DNA of 64,000 nucleotides from positions 1-64,000 of the forward strand of contig NZ_BOOA01000035.1 in the NCBI RefSeq assembly GCF_016862995.1. The letters run 5' to 3'. The position numbers were made by a program, and so were the translations under genes. Source of the stretch: Acrocarpospora phusangensis (GTDB lineage: Bacteria > Actinomycetota > Actinomycetes > Streptosporangiales > Streptosporangiaceae). Shown here one piece after another: positions 9,010 to 18,309 of this stretch. How positions within the stretch are numbered: position 1 is the first letter of the stretch; each line of letters starts with the position of its first letter. Below the pieces are notes generated by a model. That model had not been told where the DNA came from. It saw nothing but the letters and a program-made list of their open reading frames with translations, and ran no database searches.

Positions 9010-9686
9010 CGCGAGCGGTTGTAGAGCCGCTCCATATCCATGATCACGACGGCCTTGGCCTCGATCCGCAGCCAGCCGCGCCCCGCGAAGTCCGCCAGCG
9101 CCTTGTTGACGGTCTCCCGGGAGGCGCCCACCAGCTGGGCCAGCTCCTCCTGGGTGAGGTCGTGGTGCACGCGCACGCCGTCGTCGACCTTCTGCCCGAA
9201 CCGGTCGGCCAGGTCGAGCAGGGCCTTGGCCACCCGTCCAGGCACGTCGGTGAAGACCAGGTCGGCCAGGACGTCGTTGGTCCGGCGGAGCCGCTGGGCC
9301 AGGGCGCGCAGCAGGTGCAGCGCCACCTCGGGGCGGCCGGTCAGCCAGGGCCGCAGGTCGTCGTGGCCGAGGCCGGCCAGCTTGACGTCGGTGAGCGCGA
9401 TGGCGGAAGCCGTACGAGGGCGGGGGTCGAACAGGGAGAGTTCGCCGAACATCTCGCTGGGGCCGAGCACGCTGAGCAGGTTCTCCCGGCCGTCCGGCGC
9501 GGTCCTGGCCAGCTTGATCTTGCCCTCGAGCACCACGTAGAGCGTGGAGCCGGTCTCGTTCTCGCTGAACAGCGTCTGGCCCTTGGTGAGGGACATCTCG
9601 GTGATACTCGTCCGCAGGGCCGCGGCGCTCTCCCGGTCCAGCGCGGCGAAAAGGGGCGCCCTGCTCAGTACGTCTTCGGTGCTCAC
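9006..9686 (-). CDS. crp: Crp/Fnr-family transcriptional regulator (cAMP receptor-like)
   Basis: A 226-residue regulator: N-terminal cyclic-nucleotide-binding fold (LYVVLEGKIKLARTAPDG, FGELSLFDPRPRTASA) and C-terminal winged HTH (LTQEELAQLVGASRETVNKAL). It is the likely orthologue of Rv3676 and Streptomyces Crp, which sit beside nth. The start is placed at the GTG at 9686, 7 bases after GGGAGG, since homologues begin there; an ATG at 9764 would add an unconserved 26-residue leader. In Streptomyces Crp controls germination and antibiotic clusters. Confidence 0.93.
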   Translation of the reverse strand: MSTEDVLSRAPLFAALDRESAAALRTSITEMSLTKGQTLFSENETGSTLYVVLEGKIKLARTAPDGRENLLSVLGPSEMFGELSLFDPRPRTASAIALTDVKLAGLGHDDLRPWLTGRPEVALHLLRALAQRLRRTNDVLADLVFTDVPGRVAKALLDLADRFGQKVDDGVRVHHDLTQEELAQLVGASRETVNKALADFAGRGWLRIEAKAVVIMDMERLYNRSR

Positions 9687-9796
9687 GGTGCCTCCCTTGC
9701 CATGGTCGCACTCGTCGGGTCCGCGGCGATCCCAGGGGTCCCAGGGGATCTCCGTGCTAGCCATTGTGACCTACGGCATCCGCGTAGGCTTACGGG

Positions 9797-10501
9797 GTGC
9801 CCCAGAAGGAGTCCCGGCTAGCCCTCGTACGCCGCGCCCGGCGGATCAACCGCATCCTCGCGGAAACCTATCCTGACGCCCACTGCGAACTCGACTTCGC
9901 CAACCCGCTTGAACTGCTGGTGGCGACGATCCTCTCGGCGCAGTGTACGGACAAAAGGGTCAATATGGTTACTCCGGTACTTTTTGCCAAGTATCGGACA
10001 GCTGCTGACTACGCCGCCGCGGACCGCGAGGAGCTGGAAGAGATCATCAAGTCCACCGGCTTCTTCCGCGCCAAGACCAACAGCATCATGGGCATGGCCC
10101 AGACCCTCTGCGACCGGTACGGCGGGGAGGTCCCCGGCAAGCTCAAGGACCTGGTCACCCTGCCCGGCGTCGGCCGCAAGACCGCCAACGTGGTCCTCGG
10201 CAACGCCTTCGGCGTGCCCGGCCTGACCGTGGACACCCACTTCCAGCGGCTCACCCGCCGCTTCGGCTGGCTCGACGAGACCGACCCCGTCAAGATCGAA
10301 CACGAGGTCGGCACCCTGATCCCGAAAGCCCAGTGGACGGTCTTCTCGCACCGGATCATCTGGCACGGCCGCCGCATCTGCAACGCCCGCAAGCCCGCCT
10401 GCGGCGCCTGCCCGCTGACCGCCCTCTGCCCGTCGTACGGCACCGGCCCGACCGACCCGGACGAGGCTCGCAAACTCGTCAAGACCGGGCCGTTCTCCTG
10501 A
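9797..10501 (+). CDS. nth: endonuclease III
   Basis: A 234-residue base-excision repair glycosylase/AP lyase for oxidised pyrimidines. It shows [11 protein letters not shown], the helix-hairpin-helix [14 protein letters not shown] with the catalytic Lys, the catalytic Asp in TVDTHFQRL, and the C-terminal 4Fe-4S loop [17 protein letters not shown]. Start is GTG at 9797, divergent from crp with about 110 bases between them. Length and motifs are complete. Confidence 0.97.
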   Translation: MPQKESRLALVRRARRINRILAETYPDAHCELDFANPLELLVATILSAQCTDKRVNMVTPVLFAKYRTAADYAAADREELEEIIKSTGFFRAKTNSIMGMAQTLCDRYGGEVPGKLKDLVTLPGVGRKTANVVLGNAFGVPGLTVDTHFQRLTRRFGWLDETDPVKIEHEVGTLIPKAQWTVFSHRIIWHGRRICNARKPACGACPLTALCPSYGTGPTDPDEARKLVKTGPFS

Positions 10502-10548
10502 CGGGAAGCTCCGGGGACGCCCGAGGGTTGAACACCGGGGGAGGTGCC

Positions 10549-11187
10549 ATGAACGACATGCCGGAATGGCTCACGGGGCTCGCCGCGCGGCCCGCGCCGG
10601 TGCCGATGGGCTTACGGCCACCGGCCGAGGGCGGACGGCCCGCGGCCGTGCTGATGCTCTTCGGAAACGGGCCCTACGGGCCGGACGTGCTGCTCATTCA
10701 GCGCAGCTCCAACGGCCGCAACCACGCCGGCCAGCCCGCCTTCCCCGGCGGCGGCGTCGAACCCCAGGACGCCGGGCCCGTCGAGGCCGCCCTGCGCGAG
10801 GCCGCCGAGGAGACCGGCCTCGACCCGGCCGGCGTCACCGTGGTCGGCACCATGCCCGAGCTGTACGTCTGGCGCAGCGACTACCGGGTGACCCCCGTGC
10901 TGGGCTGGTGGCACACCCCGTGCGCCGTGCACGCCGCCTCCCCCGACGAGGTCGCCGCCGTCGAACGGGTGCCCGTGGCCGAACTCGTGGACCCCGCCAA
11001 CCGTCTCAAACTCCGCCATCCCAGCGGCTTCGCCGGGCCCGCCTTCCGGGTGCGCGGCCTGCTCGTCTGGGGCTTCACGGCCGGCGTCCTGGACGGCCTG
11101 CTCACCGCCGCAGGATTCGAGCTCCCCTGGGACCGGTCACGGGTCGAGGACCTGCCGCCGGACATCGTCGGCATGGCCGCCCGCTAG
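10549..11187 (+). CDS. NUDIX hydrolase (CoA pyrophosphatase-like)
   Basis: A 212-residue NUDIX protein with the box GGGVEPQD followed by AALREAAEETGLDP. The leading HAGQPAFPGGG is typical of CoA/NADH pyrophosphatase-like members, and Rv3672c occupies the same place between nth and marP. The ATG follows GGGGGAGGTG. Its last 51 bases overlap the 3' end of the opposite-strand HEAT-repeat gene. Confidence 0.9.
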   Translation: MNDMPEWLTGLAARPAPVPMGLRPPAEGGRPAAVLMLFGNGPYGPDVLLIQRSSNGRNHAGQPAFPGGGVEPQDAGPVEAALREAAEETGLDPAGVTVVGTMPELYVWRSDYRVTPVLGWWHTPCAVHAASPDEVAAVERVPVAELVDPANRLKLRHPSGFAGPAFRVRGLLVWGFTAGVLDGLLTAAGFELPWDRSRVEDLPPDIVGMAAR

Positions 11188-11682
11188 CGCGATGCCCAGG
11201 GACGCCCAGTCGGCCACGTCCTCGTCGGGGTCCGCGGCCAGCCGGCGCAGGGCGGCCAGGCCGGTGGGGTCGGCGGGGCGGCCCAGGATGTTGGGCAACG
11301 CGTAGGCGGCGCCGTACCGGACGGTGACCTCGGGGTGGGTGGAGAGCTCGATCACCGAGGGGAGGGCGCGCGGGTCGCGCAGGTGGCCGAAGGCGATCAG
11401 CACCGAGTAGAGGACCGAGGTGTCGTCCTCGCTGGCCGCCAGGTAGCGCAGCACCGGGATGGTCTTGTCGGTGTACGGGCGGTCGCATCCGAGTTCGCCG
11501 AGGATGTCCACTCCGAGCACCCGCTCGGCGGCTGTAGCGCCCGCACAGAGCCGTCTGGCGGCGGTGAAGGTCTCCAGGTCGCCGCGCTCCTGCAGGGCGG
11601 CGATGGCCCGCCAGCGGCTCGGGCCGTCCGGATCCCGGTCGGCCAGCGCGGCCCTGATCAGATCATCAACTGATGCCCCCAT
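11137..11682 (-). CDS. HEAT-repeat-like protein
   Basis: A 181-residue all-helical protein with degenerate HEAT/PBS-lyase-type repeats, for example LIAFGHLRDPRALPSVIEL and ALPNILGRP. Such proteins are usually scaffolds for protein interaction. The gene is convergent with the NUDIX gene and the last 51 bases of the two overlap in antisense. No function can be assigned from context. Confidence 0.75.
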   Translation of the reverse strand: MGASVDDLIRAALADRDPDGPSRWRAIAALQERGDLETFTAARRLCAGATAAERVLGVDILGELGCDRPYTDKTIPVLRYLAASEDDTSVLYSVLIAFGHLRDPRALPSVIELSTHPEVTVRYGAAYALPNILGRPADPTGLAALRRLAADPDEDVADWASLGIALAGGHADDVRRQVLDP

Positions 11683-11793
11683 GACGTCACGATATAGGCG
11701 AGACCTCGGAGAACCCGTGCACGCGCGCGTGTGGCGCTGGATACCGTAAAGGGTGGGGCACCGGGCTCAGGTCGATAGGGGTGTAATTCAGGC

Positions 11794-12984
11794 GTGCAAG
11801 GCGACGTGCTCGATCTCATCCTGATCGGCCTGGTGCTGGCGTTCGCCGTGTCCGGCTATCGGCAGGGCTTCATCATCGGAGTGTTCAGCTTCGTGGGCTT
11901 CTGCGGGGGCGCGCTCGTCGGGATCTTCATCGCGCCGCCCATCGCCGGGGCCCTGGTCGGCGGCGACACCGAGAAGGCGCTGCTGGCGATCGTGATCGTC
12001 TTCCTCTGCGCGACCGTCGGGCAGTTCGCCTCCTCCACCATCGGCGCCGTGGTCCGCAGCCACGTGACCTGGGAGTCGGCCAGGACGGTGGACTCCTTCG
12101 GCGGCTCCCTCGCCAGCGGCCTCACCGTGCTCGTGTTCGCCTGGCTGATCGGCTCGCTGATGATCTCCACGAGCCTGGCGTTACCACGGCAGCAGATCAA
12201 CGACTCGCTGCTGCTCAAGTCCGTGGACTCGGCCATGCCCCAGGCCGCCAAGGACCTGACCCGGCGGTTCCGGGACTTCGTGGACGCCTCGGACTTCCCC
12301 GAGGTGTTCAGCGCCATCGGCGGCAGCCGTTTCGTGGACGTGCCCGCCCCCGACGAGAGCATCATCAAGGACCCGCGCATCGCCCGCGCCCGCCGCGCGA
12401 TCGTCAAGGTCCAGGGCACCGCCCCCGAATGCAAGAAGCGCATCGAGGGCACCGGCTTCGTCTACTCCCCGCACCGCATCATGACCAACGCCCACGTCGT
12501 CCAGGGCGTCACCCAGGAGTTGCGGGTCACCGACTACACCGGGGCCGTCCACGACGCCCGCGTGGTGCTCTTCAACCCCGACCGCGACATCGCCATCCTC
12601 TACGTCGCCTCCCTCGACGTGGCCGCCCTGCGCTTCGACTCCACCGCCGAGTCCAAGGACGACGCGATCATCGCCGGCTTCCCGAAGGGCCACGGCTTCA
12701 CCATCAAACCCGCCCGGATCCGGGTGAAGCAGCACGCCGAGTCCTCCGACATCTACAACGACCACAAGGTCGACCGCGAGGTGTACGCCATCCGCGGCAT
12801 CGTCCAGCCCGGCAACTCCGGCGGCCCCCTCCTCACCCCGGAAGGGCGCGTCTACGGCGTCATCTTCGCCGCCGCCACCGACCAGGAGGACACGGGCTAC
12901 GCGCTGACCGCCGACGAAGTCCGTACGGACGCGGAGGACGGCAGCGCCGCCATCGCCCGCGTCAACACCCAGACCTGCGACTAG
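11794..12984 (+). CDS. marP: MarP-like membrane serine protease
   Basis: A 396-residue protein with a CvpA-like N-terminal membrane domain (four hydrophobic segments within residues 1-130) and a C-terminal chymotrypsin-like protease with His234 (TNAHVV), Asp265 (RDIAIL) and Ser342 (GNSGGP). This is the layout of M. tuberculosis MarP (Rv3671c), a periplasmic protease needed for acid and oxidative resistance that activates RipA. Start is GTG at 11794. Gene order nth-NUDIX-marP-ephE agrees. Confidence 0.94.
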   Translation: MQGDVLDLILIGLVLAFAVSGYRQGFIIGVFSFVGFCGGALVGIFIAPPIAGALVGGDTEKALLAIVIVFLCATVGQFASSTIGAVVRSHVTWESARTVDSFGGSLASGLTVLVFAWLIGSLMISTSLALPRQQINDSLLLKSVDSAMPQAAKDLTRRFRDFVDASDFPEVFSAIGGSRFVDVPAPDESIIKDPRIARARRAIVKVQGTAPECKKRIEGTGFVYSPHRIMTNAHVVQGVTQELRVTDYTGAVHDARVVLFNPDRDIAILYVASLDVAALRFDSTAESKDDAIIAGFPKGHGFTIKPARIRVKQHAESSDIYNDHKVDREVYAIRGIVQPGNSGGPLLTPEGRVYGVIFAAATDQEDTGYALTADEVRTDAEDGSAAIARVNTQTCD

Positions 12985-13000
12985 CTCAGGGGCGACCAGG

Positions 13001-13438
13001 TCAGGGGCGGGGCAGGCAGGCGCGGAGGGCTTCGATGGTGGCGGCCGTGGTGGCGGCCTCGGTGTCGATGCCGTAGGCGGGGCGGGAGCCGTACGAGCGG
13101 ATTCTGGCGCGGCCGCGTTCGAGCAGGGCGGTGGCGCCGCGGGGGTTGTCGCGTTGCAGGTGGGTCAGGCCGACGCAGATCTGCGCGAGGCCCTGCCAGA
13201 GTTCGCGTTCGGCCTGGGGGCAGCATTTCCAGCGGCCCTCGAAGACCTCGTGGGCGTGGAAGGGGCGGCCGGCGTCAAGGAGTAGGGCGGCCTCGGCGAT
13301 GGCCTCGGCGGCGCTGGGGGCGTAGTCGTCGGGCACGCGCGGCACGCCCTGGGCGCCGCGGGGCAGGGGACGGCCGAATTCGTCCCGCGGGCGCGCGTTT
13401 CTGGCTCGGCCGGACTCGTCGCGGTCCCGCGGGCTCAT
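13001..13438 (-). CDS. DUF309 domain protein
   Basis: A 145-residue protein with the DUF309 signature FHAHEVFEGRWK followed by ELWQGLAQICVGLTHLQRDN. DUF309 proteins are small helical proteins of unknown function. The ATG at 13438 overlaps the TGA of the upstream hydrolase gene, so the two form an operon. The N-terminal 40 residues are Arg-rich and poorly conserved-looking. Confidence 0.85.
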   Translation of the reverse strand: MSPRDRDESGRARNARPRDEFGRPLPRGAQGVPRVPDDYAPSAAEAIAEAALLLDAGRPFHAHEVFEGRWKCCPQAERELWQGLAQICVGLTHLQRDNPRGATALLERGRARIRSYGSRPAYGIDTEAATTAATIEALRACLPRP

Positions 13439-14361
13439 CGGTCGGGTTCCGGGTCGGTGAGCCAGGAGATCAGCTCGGCGTCGAACTGCTCGGGACGCTC
13501 CTCGTGCGGGAAGTGGCCGACGCCGTCGAGCAGCCGCCAGCGGTAGGGCGCGGCCACGAAGCGGCTGGAGCCCTGGGCGGTCCTGGGCAGGATGCACGGG
13601 TCGAGGGCGCCGTGGAGCTGGAGCGTGGGGGCCTCGATCTCGGTACGCATCTGGCGGGCGAACCGCAGCCCGTCCGGGCGGAGCTGGGACCTGCCGAACC
13701 AGCGGTGGTACTCCAGGGCGGAGTGCGCGGTGCCCGGGATCTGGAACGCGTCCCGATACGTCCGGGCGACCTCCTCGGCCGGCCAGTCCGGGCCCGACCA
13801 CTCGTCCAGCAGACGCCCCACGAGCGAGCCGTCGTGCGCGACCAGGCGGCGCTCCGGCAGCACCGGCAGCTGGAACCCGAAGCTGTAGCCGCTGGCCCGC
13901 AACTGGCCGAACGGATCGGTCAGCAGGGCCGAGCGCAGCCGGAGCGGATGCGGGGCGGCGACGGCCACCAGGCGGCGGACCACTTTGGGGTCGAACACCC
14001 CCATCGTCCAGGCGAGCAGGCCGCCCCAGTCGTGGCCCACGACGATCGCGCCGGTCTCGCCGAGCGCGCGGATCAGGCCGGCGGCGTCGTTGGCCAGGGT
14101 CGGCAGGTCGTAGCCGCGCGGGGGCTTGTCGCTCGCGCCGTACCCCCGCAGGTCCACGGCGACCGCGCGGTAACCGGCCTGCGGCAGGGACTCCAGCTGG
14201 TTCCGCCAGGTCCACCAGAACTGCGGGAAGCCGTGCAGCAGCAGCACCAGCGGTCCCTCGCCCGCCTCCACCACGTGGAAGCGGGTACCGCCGGCGTGCA
14301 CGGCACGGTGGGTCCACGGGCCCTCGACCCGGACCACCGACTCATCTCTGGACGTGTTCAC
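13435..14361 (-). CDS. alpha/beta-hydrolase (EphE-like epoxide hydrolase family)
   Basis: An alpha/beta hydrolase of about 308 residues with the oxyanion motif LLHGFPQFWWTW, the nucleophile elbow GHDWGG (Asp nucleophile, as in epoxide hydrolases and haloalkane dehalogenases) and the C-terminal VGHFPHEE histidine. Rv3670/ephE occupies the same site beside marP. The GTG at 14361 avoids overlap with the upstream gene; an ATG at 14400 would overlap it by 29 bases. Epoxide hydrolysis is inferred, substrate unknown. Confidence 0.88.
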   Translation of the reverse strand: MNTSRDESVVRVEGPWTHRAVHAGGTRFHVVEAGEGPLVLLLHGFPQFWWTWRNQLESLPQAGYRAVAVDLRGYGASDKPPRGYDLPTLANDAAGLIRALGETGAIVVGHDWGGLLAWTMGVFDPKVVRRLVAVAAPHPLRLRSALLTDPFGQLRASGYSFGFQLPVLPERRLVAHDGSLVGRLLDEWSGPDWPAEEVARTYRDAFQIPGTAHSALEYHRWFGRSQLRPDGLRFARQMRTEIEAPTLQLHGALDPCILPRTAQGSSRFVAAPYRWRLLDGVGHFPHEERPEQFDAELISWLTDPEPDR

Positions 14362-14371
14362 CTCGGGGTGC

Positions 14372-14815
14372 TCAGGGCACGGTCTCGCGGACCGGCTCAC
14401 GGTGCGAGCCGATCTGGCCCGCGGTGGGCCCGTCCAGGCTCGCCTGCTCGGACCCCTTCAACGTCTGGAACGACCGCCGCGTACGGCGGAAGCCGGCCAG
14501 CCCCTTTAAACGCCGATATCCGACGTATCCCAGCAACGCCGCCACCAGCAGGTAGAACACCGTGACGATCAGGAACGCCAGCCACTGCGCCAGCCCGACC
14601 GCGTCCACCAGCACGTACGCGATGGTGAAGGACGCCAGGATGAGGCACAGGTGCAGGATGAACGCGGCCGCGGCGAACAGCCCCGACGCGGTCCCGATCC
14701 GGCGCGCGTCGAACTTGAGCTCGGACTTGGCCAGTTCGATCTCTGACCGGACGAGGGTCGATATGTGGTTGCTCGCCTGGGCGACCAGCGCGCCGAGCGA
14801 TTCGTCCTCGGGCAT
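14372..14815 (-). CDS. phage-holin-3 superfamily (holin-X/DUF1469) membrane protein
   Basis: A 147-residue protein with an amphipathic N-terminal region, two adjacent membrane helices (about residues 43-75 and 78-100) and a basic cytoplasmic tail. The opening LGALVAQASNHISTLVRSEIELAKSEL is characteristic of the holin-X family, common on actinomycete chromosomes and not known to act in lysis. Rv3669, at the equivalent position, is a comparable membrane protein. Confidence 0.85.
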   Translation of the reverse strand: MPEDESLGALVAQASNHISTLVRSEIELAKSELKFDARRIGTASGLFAAAAFILHLCLILASFTIAYVLVDAVGLAQWLAFLIVTVFYLLVAALLGYVGYRRLKGLAGFRRTRRSFQTLKGSEQASLDGPTAGQIGSHREPVRETVP

Positions 14816-14837
14816 CGGGATCTCCTATCTGCGACTA

Positions 14838-16025
14838 TCAAACATCATCTCGCGCCCTTACGCGCACCCGGATCCGCAGCAACGCCGCCGCCACCCCGGA
14901 CGCGATCACGCTGGCGATCAGCACGGCCGTGGTGACGCGGTCGTCACCCGGGAACGCCTTGTCACCGATGAGCAGCGAAACGGTGAATCCGATCCCGGCC
15001 AGCACGGAGACGGCCGCGATGTCGCGCCAGCTCAGTTCCGCACTGAGTCCGGCGAATCCCAGTTTGACCGACAGCCAGGCGCCGCAGAACACCCCCAGGA
15101 ACTTGCCCAGCACCAGCGCGATCATGACGGCGATCGCGATCCGGTCCACGAAGACGTCGCCGAGGGCCCGTACGGTGAGCGGCACCCCGGCGGCGAAGAA
15201 GGCGAAGACCGGCACGCAGAACCCGGCGGAGATGGGACGCAGGTGGAAGTCCGCGCGTTCCGCCGGAGAAGGATCGCCCCTGACGCTGGTGAGAAGGCCG
15301 CAGAGCACGCCCGCCACGGTGGGATGAACGCCGCTCTCGTGCACGAACAGCCACGCGGCCACACCGAGCACCACGAAGACGAACGGTTTCCGGACGTCGG
15401 CGCGCATGAGCAGCCAGTAGACGAGCAGGATGACGGCCGCGGCCAGCAGCGGGGCGTAGTTCAGCTGCTCGGTGTAGAAGACGGCGATCACGATGATCGC
15501 GCCCAGGTCGTCCACCACGGCCAGGGTGAGCAGGAAAGCGCGCAACGCGTCCGGGAGCGTGGAGGCGGTCACGGCGAGGACCGCCAGCGCGAACGCGATG
15601 TCGGTCGCCGTGGGGATCGCCCAGCCCTTGCCGACGCCGTCGGAGCCCCAGGCCACCGCGACGAAGATCAGCGCGGGGACCGCCATGCCGGTGACGGCGC
15701 TCACCACCGGGAGCAGGGCGTGTTTTAACCGCGAGAGCTGGCCGTATGCCAGTTCCCGCCTGACCTCCAGTCCGGCGACGAAGAAGAAGACGGCGAGCAG
15801 GCCGTCGGCGGACCAGTCGTACAAGCTCATTCCGAATGGGCCCGGTACGGCGTCCCGGATCGCCAGGTACCCATTGGTCCAAGCGGAATTCGCCCAGATC
15901 AGGGCGAAACCCGTGGCCAGCAGCATGATGACGCCGCCGACCGTCTCAGCGCGCAACGCCTCGGCGATCTGGCGTGCGTACCGTACGGCCGGCCGCAACG
16001 GCCAGTACTCCGCGGCGCGCGGCAT
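14838..16025 (-). CDS. nhaA: Na+/H+ antiporter NhaA
   Basis: A 395-residue NhaA-type antiporter with about 12 membrane segments. It contains FFFVAGLEVRREL, the segment PTATDIAFALAVLAV and the VVDDLGAIIVIAVFYT helix with the paired Asp residues that bind Na+ and protons, plus the IGFTVSLLIGDKAF end segment. The ATG at 16025 follows a run of G (GGGGGG) suitable as ribosome site; a longer reading to 16112 would pass through a palindromic leader and is not favoured. Confidence 0.95.
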   Translation of the reverse strand: MPRAAEYWPLRPAVRYARQIAEALRAETVGGVIMLLATGFALIWANSAWTNGYLAIRDAVPGPFGMSLYDWSADGLLAVFFFVAGLEVRRELAYGQLSRLKHALLPVVSAVTGMAVPALIFVAVAWGSDGVGKGWAIPTATDIAFALAVLAVTASTLPDALRAFLLTLAVVDDLGAIIVIAVFYTEQLNYAPLLAAAVILLVYWLLMRADVRKPFVFVVLGVAAWLFVHESGVHPTVAGVLCGLLTSVRGDPSPAERADFHLRPISAGFCVPVFAFFAAGVPLTVRALGDVFVDRIAIAVMIALVLGKFLGVFCGAWLSVKLGFAGLSAELSWRDIAAVSVLAGIGFTVSLLIGDKAFPGDDRVTTAVLIASVIASGVAAALLRIRVRVRARDDV

Positions 16026-16053
16026 GTCCCCCCTTGGTCGCTTAGTGTGAACG

Positions 16054-16077
16054 ATATGTACCTGACTGTACACATAT
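16054..16077. promoter_or_regulatory. inverted repeat in nhaA leader
   Basis: A 24-base imperfect palindrome has outer arms ATATGT and ACATAT and two inner GTAC words, 28 bases before the nhaA ATG. It could be an operator or part of the nhaA leader. The AT-rich composition stands out from the flanks. No regulator is identified. Confidence 0.4.
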
Positions 16078-16087
16078 GTCCAGAACG

Positions 16088-16124
16088 GATGAGGCGCGGG
16101 TGCCGGAAGCACCCGCGCCTCATC
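16088..16124 (-). terminator. acs terminator hairpin
   Basis: A perfect 16-bp stem (arms GATGAGGCGCGGGTGC and GCACCCGCGCCTCATC) with a 5-base loop lies 19 bases past the acs stop codon and before nhaA, which runs in the same direction. There is no T run, but the stem strength and position fit termination of acs. Confidence 0.85.
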
Positions 16125-16142
16125 TCCGCGCGACCTGGGGCT

Positions 16143-18125
16143 TTAGTCCTCGCTCGCCGCCGAGGGCAGCTTCTCGGCGATCAGGTTCATCACCGAGCTG
16201 TCGGCCAGCGTGGTGACGTCACCGATGCTGCGGTTCTCCGCCACGTCACGCAGCAGCCGGCGCATGATCTTCCCGGAGCGGGTCTTGGGGAGCTCGGGCA
16301 CGATCAGGATCTGGCGGGGCTTCGCGATCGGGCCGAGCGTCTTGGCCACGTGGTCGCGCAGCTCCTTGGCGATGTCCGCGCCCTCGTCGGCCGCGCCGCG
16401 CAGGATCACGAACGACACGATCGCCTGCGTGGTCACCGGGTCGGTCGCGCCGACCACCGCCGCCTCGGCCACCTTCGGGTGGCTGACCAGGGCGCTCTCG
16501 ACCTCGGTGGTGGAGATGTTGTGCCCGGAGACGAGCATGACGTCGTCCACCCGGCCGAGCAGCCACAGGTCGCCGTCCTCGTCCTTCTTCGCGCCGTCAC
16601 CGGGGAAGTAGAACCCGTCGAACCGGGACCAGTAGGTGTCGATGTAGCGCTGGTCGTCGCCCCAGATCGTGCGGAGCATGGACGGCCAGGGCTCCCGTAC
16701 CACCAGGAAACCGCCGCCGCCGTTGGGCACCGACTGGGCCTGGTCGTCGATCACGTCCGCCACGATGCCCGGCAGCGGCTGCATGGCCGCACCCGGCTTC
16801 GCCGCGGTGATCCCCGGCAGCGGGCTGATCATGATCGCGCCCGTCTCCGTCTGCCACCAGGTGTCCACCACCGGCGTACGGCCGGCGCCGATGTGCTGCC
16901 GGTACCAGACATAGGCCTCCGGGTTGATCGGCTCGCCGACCGACCCGAGCACCCGCAGGGACGACATGTCGAACTTGGCGGGGATGTCGTCCCCCCACTT
17001 CATGAAGGTACGGATCGCGGTGGGCGCGGTGTAGAGAATCGTGACCTTGTACTTCTGGACGATCTCCCAGAAGCGGCCGCGGTGCGGGGTGTCCGGAGTG
17101 CCCTCGTAGATGACGCTGGTGGCGCCGTTGGCGAGCGGGCCGTACACGATGTAGGAGTGCCCGGTCACCCAGCCGATGTCGGCCGTGCACCAGTAGATGT
17201 CGGTCTCCGGCTTGAGGTCGAAGACGGCGTGGTGCGTCCAGGAGGCCTGGGTGAGGTATCCGCCGGTCGTGTGGAGGATGCCCTTCGGCTTCCCGGTCGT
17301 CCCGCTCGTGTACAGGATGTACAGCGGGTCCTCGGCGTCGTGCGGCTCCGGCGTGTGCTGGTCGCTCTGCCGCTCGACCACGTCGTGCCACCAGACGTCC
17401 CGCTCGTTCTGCTCCACGTCCTGGCCGGTCCGCCGGACCACCAGCACGTGCTCGACGCTCTCGCAGTCCTTGACCGCCTCGTCCACCGTCGGCTTCAGCG
17501 CGCTCGGCGCGCCCCGCCGGTAACCGCCGTCCGCCGTGATCACCAGTTTGGCGTCCGCGTCGTCGATCCGGCTGCGCAGCGCGGTCGCCGAGAACCCGCC
17601 GAACACCACCGAGTGGATCGCGCCGATCCGCGCGCAGGCCAGCAGCGACACCGGCAGCTCGGGGATCATGGGCATGTAGATGGCGACCCTGTCGCCCTTC
17701 CCCACCCCCAGCTCGGTCAGCGCGTTCGCCGCCTTGGAGACCTCTTTCTGCAGGTCAGCATAGGTGATCGTACGGCTGTCGCCCGGCTCGCCCTCCCAGT
17801 GGTAGGCGACCTTGTCCCCGTTCCCGGCCTCCACGTGCCGGTCCACGCAGTTGTAGGCGACGTTCAGCTTGCCGTTCACGAACCACTTGGCGAAGGGCGG
17901 CTGCCAGTCCAGCGTCGTGTCCCAGCGCTGCGCCCAGGTCAGCCGCTCCGCGGCCCGCTCCCAGAAGCCGAGCCGGTCCCGCGCCGCCTCCTCGTACGCC
18001 TCCGCCGTGACGTTCGCGGCCGCGGCCAGGTCGGCTGGTGGCTCGAACCGCCGGTCCTCGCGCAGCAGATTCGACAGCGTCTCCTGGGTCTCACGCTCGG
18101 GGGCCACTGGGCACTCCTTCACCAT
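16143..18125 (-). CDS. acs: acetyl-CoA synthetase
   Basis: A 660-residue AMP-forming acetyl-CoA ligase of normal length. Motifs include [19 protein letters not shown] (AMP-binding), the [10 protein letters not shown] segment, the [14 protein letters not shown] hinge region and the C-terminal [12 protein letters not shown] with the lysine that is acetylated by Pat-type enzymes in relatives. It converts acetate, ATP and CoA into acetyl-CoA. Position next to nhaA and the ephE/marP block matches Rv3667 in order. Confidence 0.97.
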   Translation of the reverse strand: MVKECPVAPERETQETLSNLLREDRRFEPPADLAAAANVTAEAYEEAARDRLGFWERAAERLTWAQRWDTTLDWQPPFAKWFVNGKLNVAYNCVDRHVEAGNGDKVAYHWEGEPGDSRTITYADLQKEVSKAANALTELGVGKGDRVAIYMPMIPELPVSLLACARIGAIHSVVFGGFSATALRSRIDDADAKLVITADGGYRRGAPSALKPTVDEAVKDCESVEHVLVVRRTGQDVEQNERDVWWHDVVERQSDQHTPEPHDAEDPLYILYTSGTTGKPKGILHTTGGYLTQASWTHHAVFDLKPETDIYWCTADIGWVTGHSYIVYGPLANGATSVIYEGTPDTPHRGRFWEIVQKYKVTILYTAPTAIRTFMKWGDDIPAKFDMSSLRVLGSVGEPINPEAYVWYRQHIGAGRTPVVDTWWQTETGAIMISPLPGITAAKPGAAMQPLPGIVADVIDDQAQSVPNGGGGFLVVREPWPSMLRTIWGDDQRYIDTYWSRFDGFYFPGDGAKKDEDGDLWLLGRVDDVMLVSGHNISTTEVESALVSHPKVAEAAVVGATDPVTTQAIVSFVILRGAADEGADIAKELRDHVAKTLGPIAKPRQILIVPELPKTRSGKIMRRLLRDVAENRSIGDVTTLADSSVMNLIAEKLPSAASED

Positions 18126-18309
18126 TGTGTTGCTTATCTGGATCTATCGGTGTGAGGTCCCACTTCACCAGCCCGGCTGGGTCAGCGACAAGCCTCCGCA
18201 CATCGTGGTGTTTATGACATGTGACCGTGCCCGTTGTCGTCAAACAGGGATGCGCTCAACGGTGGCAGGTCATCGTTGAATGGCTCGTACGCGTCGGTAG
18301 GGTCGGGGC

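Noticed and set aside
16047-18155. A 702-codon open frame antisense to acs
   Set aside because: Very long antisense frames are common opposite GC-rich genes. The product is low-complexity and Arg/Asp-rich with no domain, while acs on the other strand is complete.
18150-18163. GTG-N8-CAC site upstream of acs as a Crp site
   Set aside because: Only the outer triplets match; the inner bases of TGTGA-N6-TCACA are not kept, so chance is likely.
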